Positions 51,386 through 52,711 of a stretch of DNA of 52,711 nt are shown here, piece by piece; the stretch's first letter is position 1, and each line of letters starts with the position of its first letter. Source of the DNA: an uncultured Bacteroidota bacterium. Its GTDB lineage: Bacteria; Bacteroidota; Bacteroidia; Bacteroidales; P3. The stretch spans positions 1 through 52,711 of the forward strand of contig CACYKY010000014.1 of the NCBI GenBank assembly GCA_902775135.1, in the 5' to 3' direction. The notes under the pieces are model-generated. The model made no database searches and was not told the DNA's origin. It saw only the letters and a program-made list of their open reading frames with translations. The translations under genes and the position numbers were made by a program.

Positions 51386-52126
51386 ATGAAAAGATTAGTA
51401 AAAGTTCTGTGCCTGACCGCCATGCTCGTGGGTGTCGGCACCGCGGCGCAAGCCCAATTCCGCCAGTCTATTTTCCTGAACGGCAACATTCCCACCGGCG
51501 ACTTCGCAAGCGACGCCTCCAACGGCCCCACCCTGATTACCGCATACAATTCCGGTGTGCCTCTGACCTACGAGCAAGTGGGTAAAGACGCCACCGTCGG
51601 CTTCGGTCTCGGCTACCGTGCCAGCTACCGCTTCGACATCGGATACGGCCTCGTGGCCCCCTTTGCTAACATCGACTTCATGTGGAACACCATCTCCGGC
51701 AAATGGAGCGACAAATACCTCGACGCCAAATTCAGCTCGCCGACCTACTTCAACATCCCCCTCCTTGCCGGTGTCAGCTACATCTATGACGACCTCCCCT
51801 GGGACGACATCTCCGCCTATGGCGAGTTCGGCGTCGGCACCGACCTCCTCTGGATTACCTCCGAAGGCGCCGACGACTTCAAATTTGCCTACAAGGCCAC
51901 CTTCGCCTTTGCCTGGATGATCGGCGCCGGTGCCTACTTCGGCGAACATGTCAGCGCAGGCCTCTACTACTATGGCCTCGGCAAACACCCCATCGACTAC
52001 ACCCAGGGCACCCTCGACGACAACATAGCCGCCAGCACCCAGGTAACGGCCAACGAAGCCGCAGGCATGGGCCGCCAACAGCGCACCGTCGGCAGCGTGA
52101 TGCTCCGCATCGGATTCCACTTCTAG
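51386..52126 (+). CDS. outer-membrane beta-barrel protein
   Basis: The 246-residue protein has a signal peptide (about 1-23, GTAAQAQ). About eight amphipathic strands follow, such as GYGLVAPFANIDFMW and AGAYFGEHVSAGLYYYGLG, and the C-terminus ends in a Phe after aromatic alternation (MLRIGFHF), the usual outer-membrane insertion signal. It fits the small OmpA/OmpW-like porin family group of Bacteroidota; a specific function is not readable. Confidence 0.87.
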   Translation: MKRLVKVLCLTAMLVGVGTAAQAQFRQSIFLNGNIPTGDFASDASNGPTLITAYNSGVPLTYEQVGKDATVGFGLGYRASYRFDIGYGLVAPFANIDFMWNTISGKWSDKYLDAKFSSPTYFNIPLLAGVSYIYDDLPWDDISAYGEFGVGTDLLWITSEGADDFKFAYKATFAFAWMIGAGAYFGEHVSAGLYYYGLGKHPIDYTQGTLDDNIAASTQVTANEAAGMGRQQRTVGSVMLRIGFHF

Positions 52127-52179
52127 TGCATCCGACACCGAAAAAAACGATTGGAAAAAACAAGACCCTAAAACACTAT

Positions 52180-52711
52180 TCAATTTCTCATAGCCGTAGG
52201 CGCTCGCCCACGGCTATTTTTTTTGTCCCCATCGGGCCCGTCGGGAAGCACCTCGCCGGTGGCGAGGTCGACGACACCGCCGTCCGACAGCGCTAGGGTC
52301 CCCTCCGGCGAAAGGGCCTGCAGCGCCTGCGGAAGGGCTTCCTCGGACGCCACCTCCGTCGTCTCCCCTTCGGCCAAAGCGCCGATATACTGGCTGTTGC
52401 CCCAGTTGCCGCCGGCGTGCTGCACCAGCAGGTAGAGCTGCACCGCATGGTCCCCGAAGTGGTCGGGCAGCGCAAGCGACAGGCGCTTCTCATGGCGATA
52501 GACGGGCGCCGAAAGGTAGCCATCGCCCAGGTCGGGCGCATAGGCATAGAGGTAGACATAGTCGGTTCCCGCCCCACGTCCACGGCGGAAGCTGACACTC
52601 AGCACGTTGGCCTCCGACCGCGAAGCCTCGGGGCTCTCCACCGGCGGCACATCGCCGAAGCTCAGGTGCAGCGAGCTGTAATCCACCTGAAGGCTTCCGT
52701 CGGCGAAGCCG
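52180..52711 (-). CDS. DUF6266 family protein, truncated by the window edge
   Basis: About 177 codons of the C-terminal part are visible. The frame is still open at the right edge (GFADGSLQVDYSS), so the start lies outside. The pattern FADGS, LSFGDVPP, GTDYVYLYAYAP, HAVQLYLLVQ and GNWGNSQYIGAL matches the Bacteroidota DUF6266 family, whose function is unknown. The last 14 residues (KKNSRGRAPTAMRN) are encoded across the terminator hairpin of the convergent OMP gene, so this tail is probably non-conserved. Confidence 0.78.
   Translation of the reverse strand, partial: GFADGSLQVDYSSLHLSFGDVPPVESPEASRSEANVLSVSFRRGRGAGTDYVYLYAYAPDLGDGYLSAPVYRHEKRLSLALPDHFGDHAVQLYLLVQHAGGNWGNSQYIGALAEGETTEVASEEALPQALQALSPEGTLALSDGGVVDLATGEVLPDGPDGDKKNSRGRAPTAMRN
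52190..52225 (+). terminator. rho-independent terminator of the OMP gene
   Basis: ATAGCCGT/ACGGCTAT (52190-52197/52210-52217) plus an inner GGCG/CGCC stem are followed by eight T's. It lies inside the 3' end of the opposing DUF6266 gene. Confidence 0.9.

Overview
The window looks like chromosomal DNA from a member of the Bacteroidota, most likely an uncultured or gut/rumen-type Bacteroidales with a GC-rich genome. Several things point there. Promoters follow the Bacteroidetes pattern TTTG-N19/20-TAnnTTTG. The gene set is characteristic: TamL-type Omp85 lipoprotein, DUF4293, DUF1599, DoxX/MauE-like protein, folP-cdaA pair, Bacteroidetes-type ProRS and arginine decarboxylase, DUF6266. Several secreted proteins end in a type IX secretion system (T9SS) type A C-terminal sorting domain. 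No species call is possible from the sequence alone.

Layout. 0-2.6 kb: proS (minus) diverges from an outer-membrane-type protein. 2.6-7.3 kb: plus-strand envelope cluster waaA (Kdo transferase), tamL, EamA transporter. 7.3-8.4 kb: minus-strand phosphoesterase and orphan HATPase protein. 8.5-12.6 kb: lipoprotein, polyprenyl-phosphate sugar transferase and arginine decarboxylase. 12.7-23.2 kb: a long minus-strand series, reading DUF1599, DoxX-like, DUF4293, tsaE, rsfS, ftsH, cdsA, psd, RluA-like, gingipain-like C25 protease, FKBP lipoprotein. 23.4-29.2 kb: folP, cdaA (c-di-AMP cyclase), M16 protease, NAD(P)H-hydrate dehydratase, tRNA-Asn. 29.4-31.9 kb: hypothetical protein, hexapeptide acetyltransferase, a tiny Cys-rich membrane protein and mannose-1-phosphate guanylyltransferase. 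32-33.8 kb: phoH and ispE. 33.9-36.8 kb: a membrane-tethered sigma factor next to a leucine-rich-repeat T9SS cargo. 37-43.2 kb: four-helix-bundle protein, class II aldolase, sppA, XRE regulator, tex. 43.4-52.7 kb: Omp28-like T9SS cargo, secreted hypothetical, nadD, AsmA-like DUF748 protein, parE, acidic protein, beta-barrel protein and an edge-truncated DUF6266 protein.

Most of the window is housekeeping and envelope biogenesis: LPS core, OM protein insertion, phospholipids, protein quality control, tRNA modification and second messenger. Four proteins tie it to T9SS biology: the C25 protease, the LRR protein, the Omp28-like protein and, unexpectedly, the sigma factor. The sigma factor carries a transmembrane segment and a periplasmic tail that resembles the sorting domain of the LRR cargo encoded 34 bp downstream. 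It also has an in-frame amber codon in its sigma region 2, with the family's reading frame continuing on both sides. This locus is the best candidate for something undescribed.

A second recurring oddity is a set of short-period (7, 8 or 9 bp) degenerate tandem repeats at seven loci. They lie in-frame in waaA, ispE and ftsH, in the leaders of phoH and tRNA-Asn, across the tsaE/rsfS junction, and before the aldolase gene.
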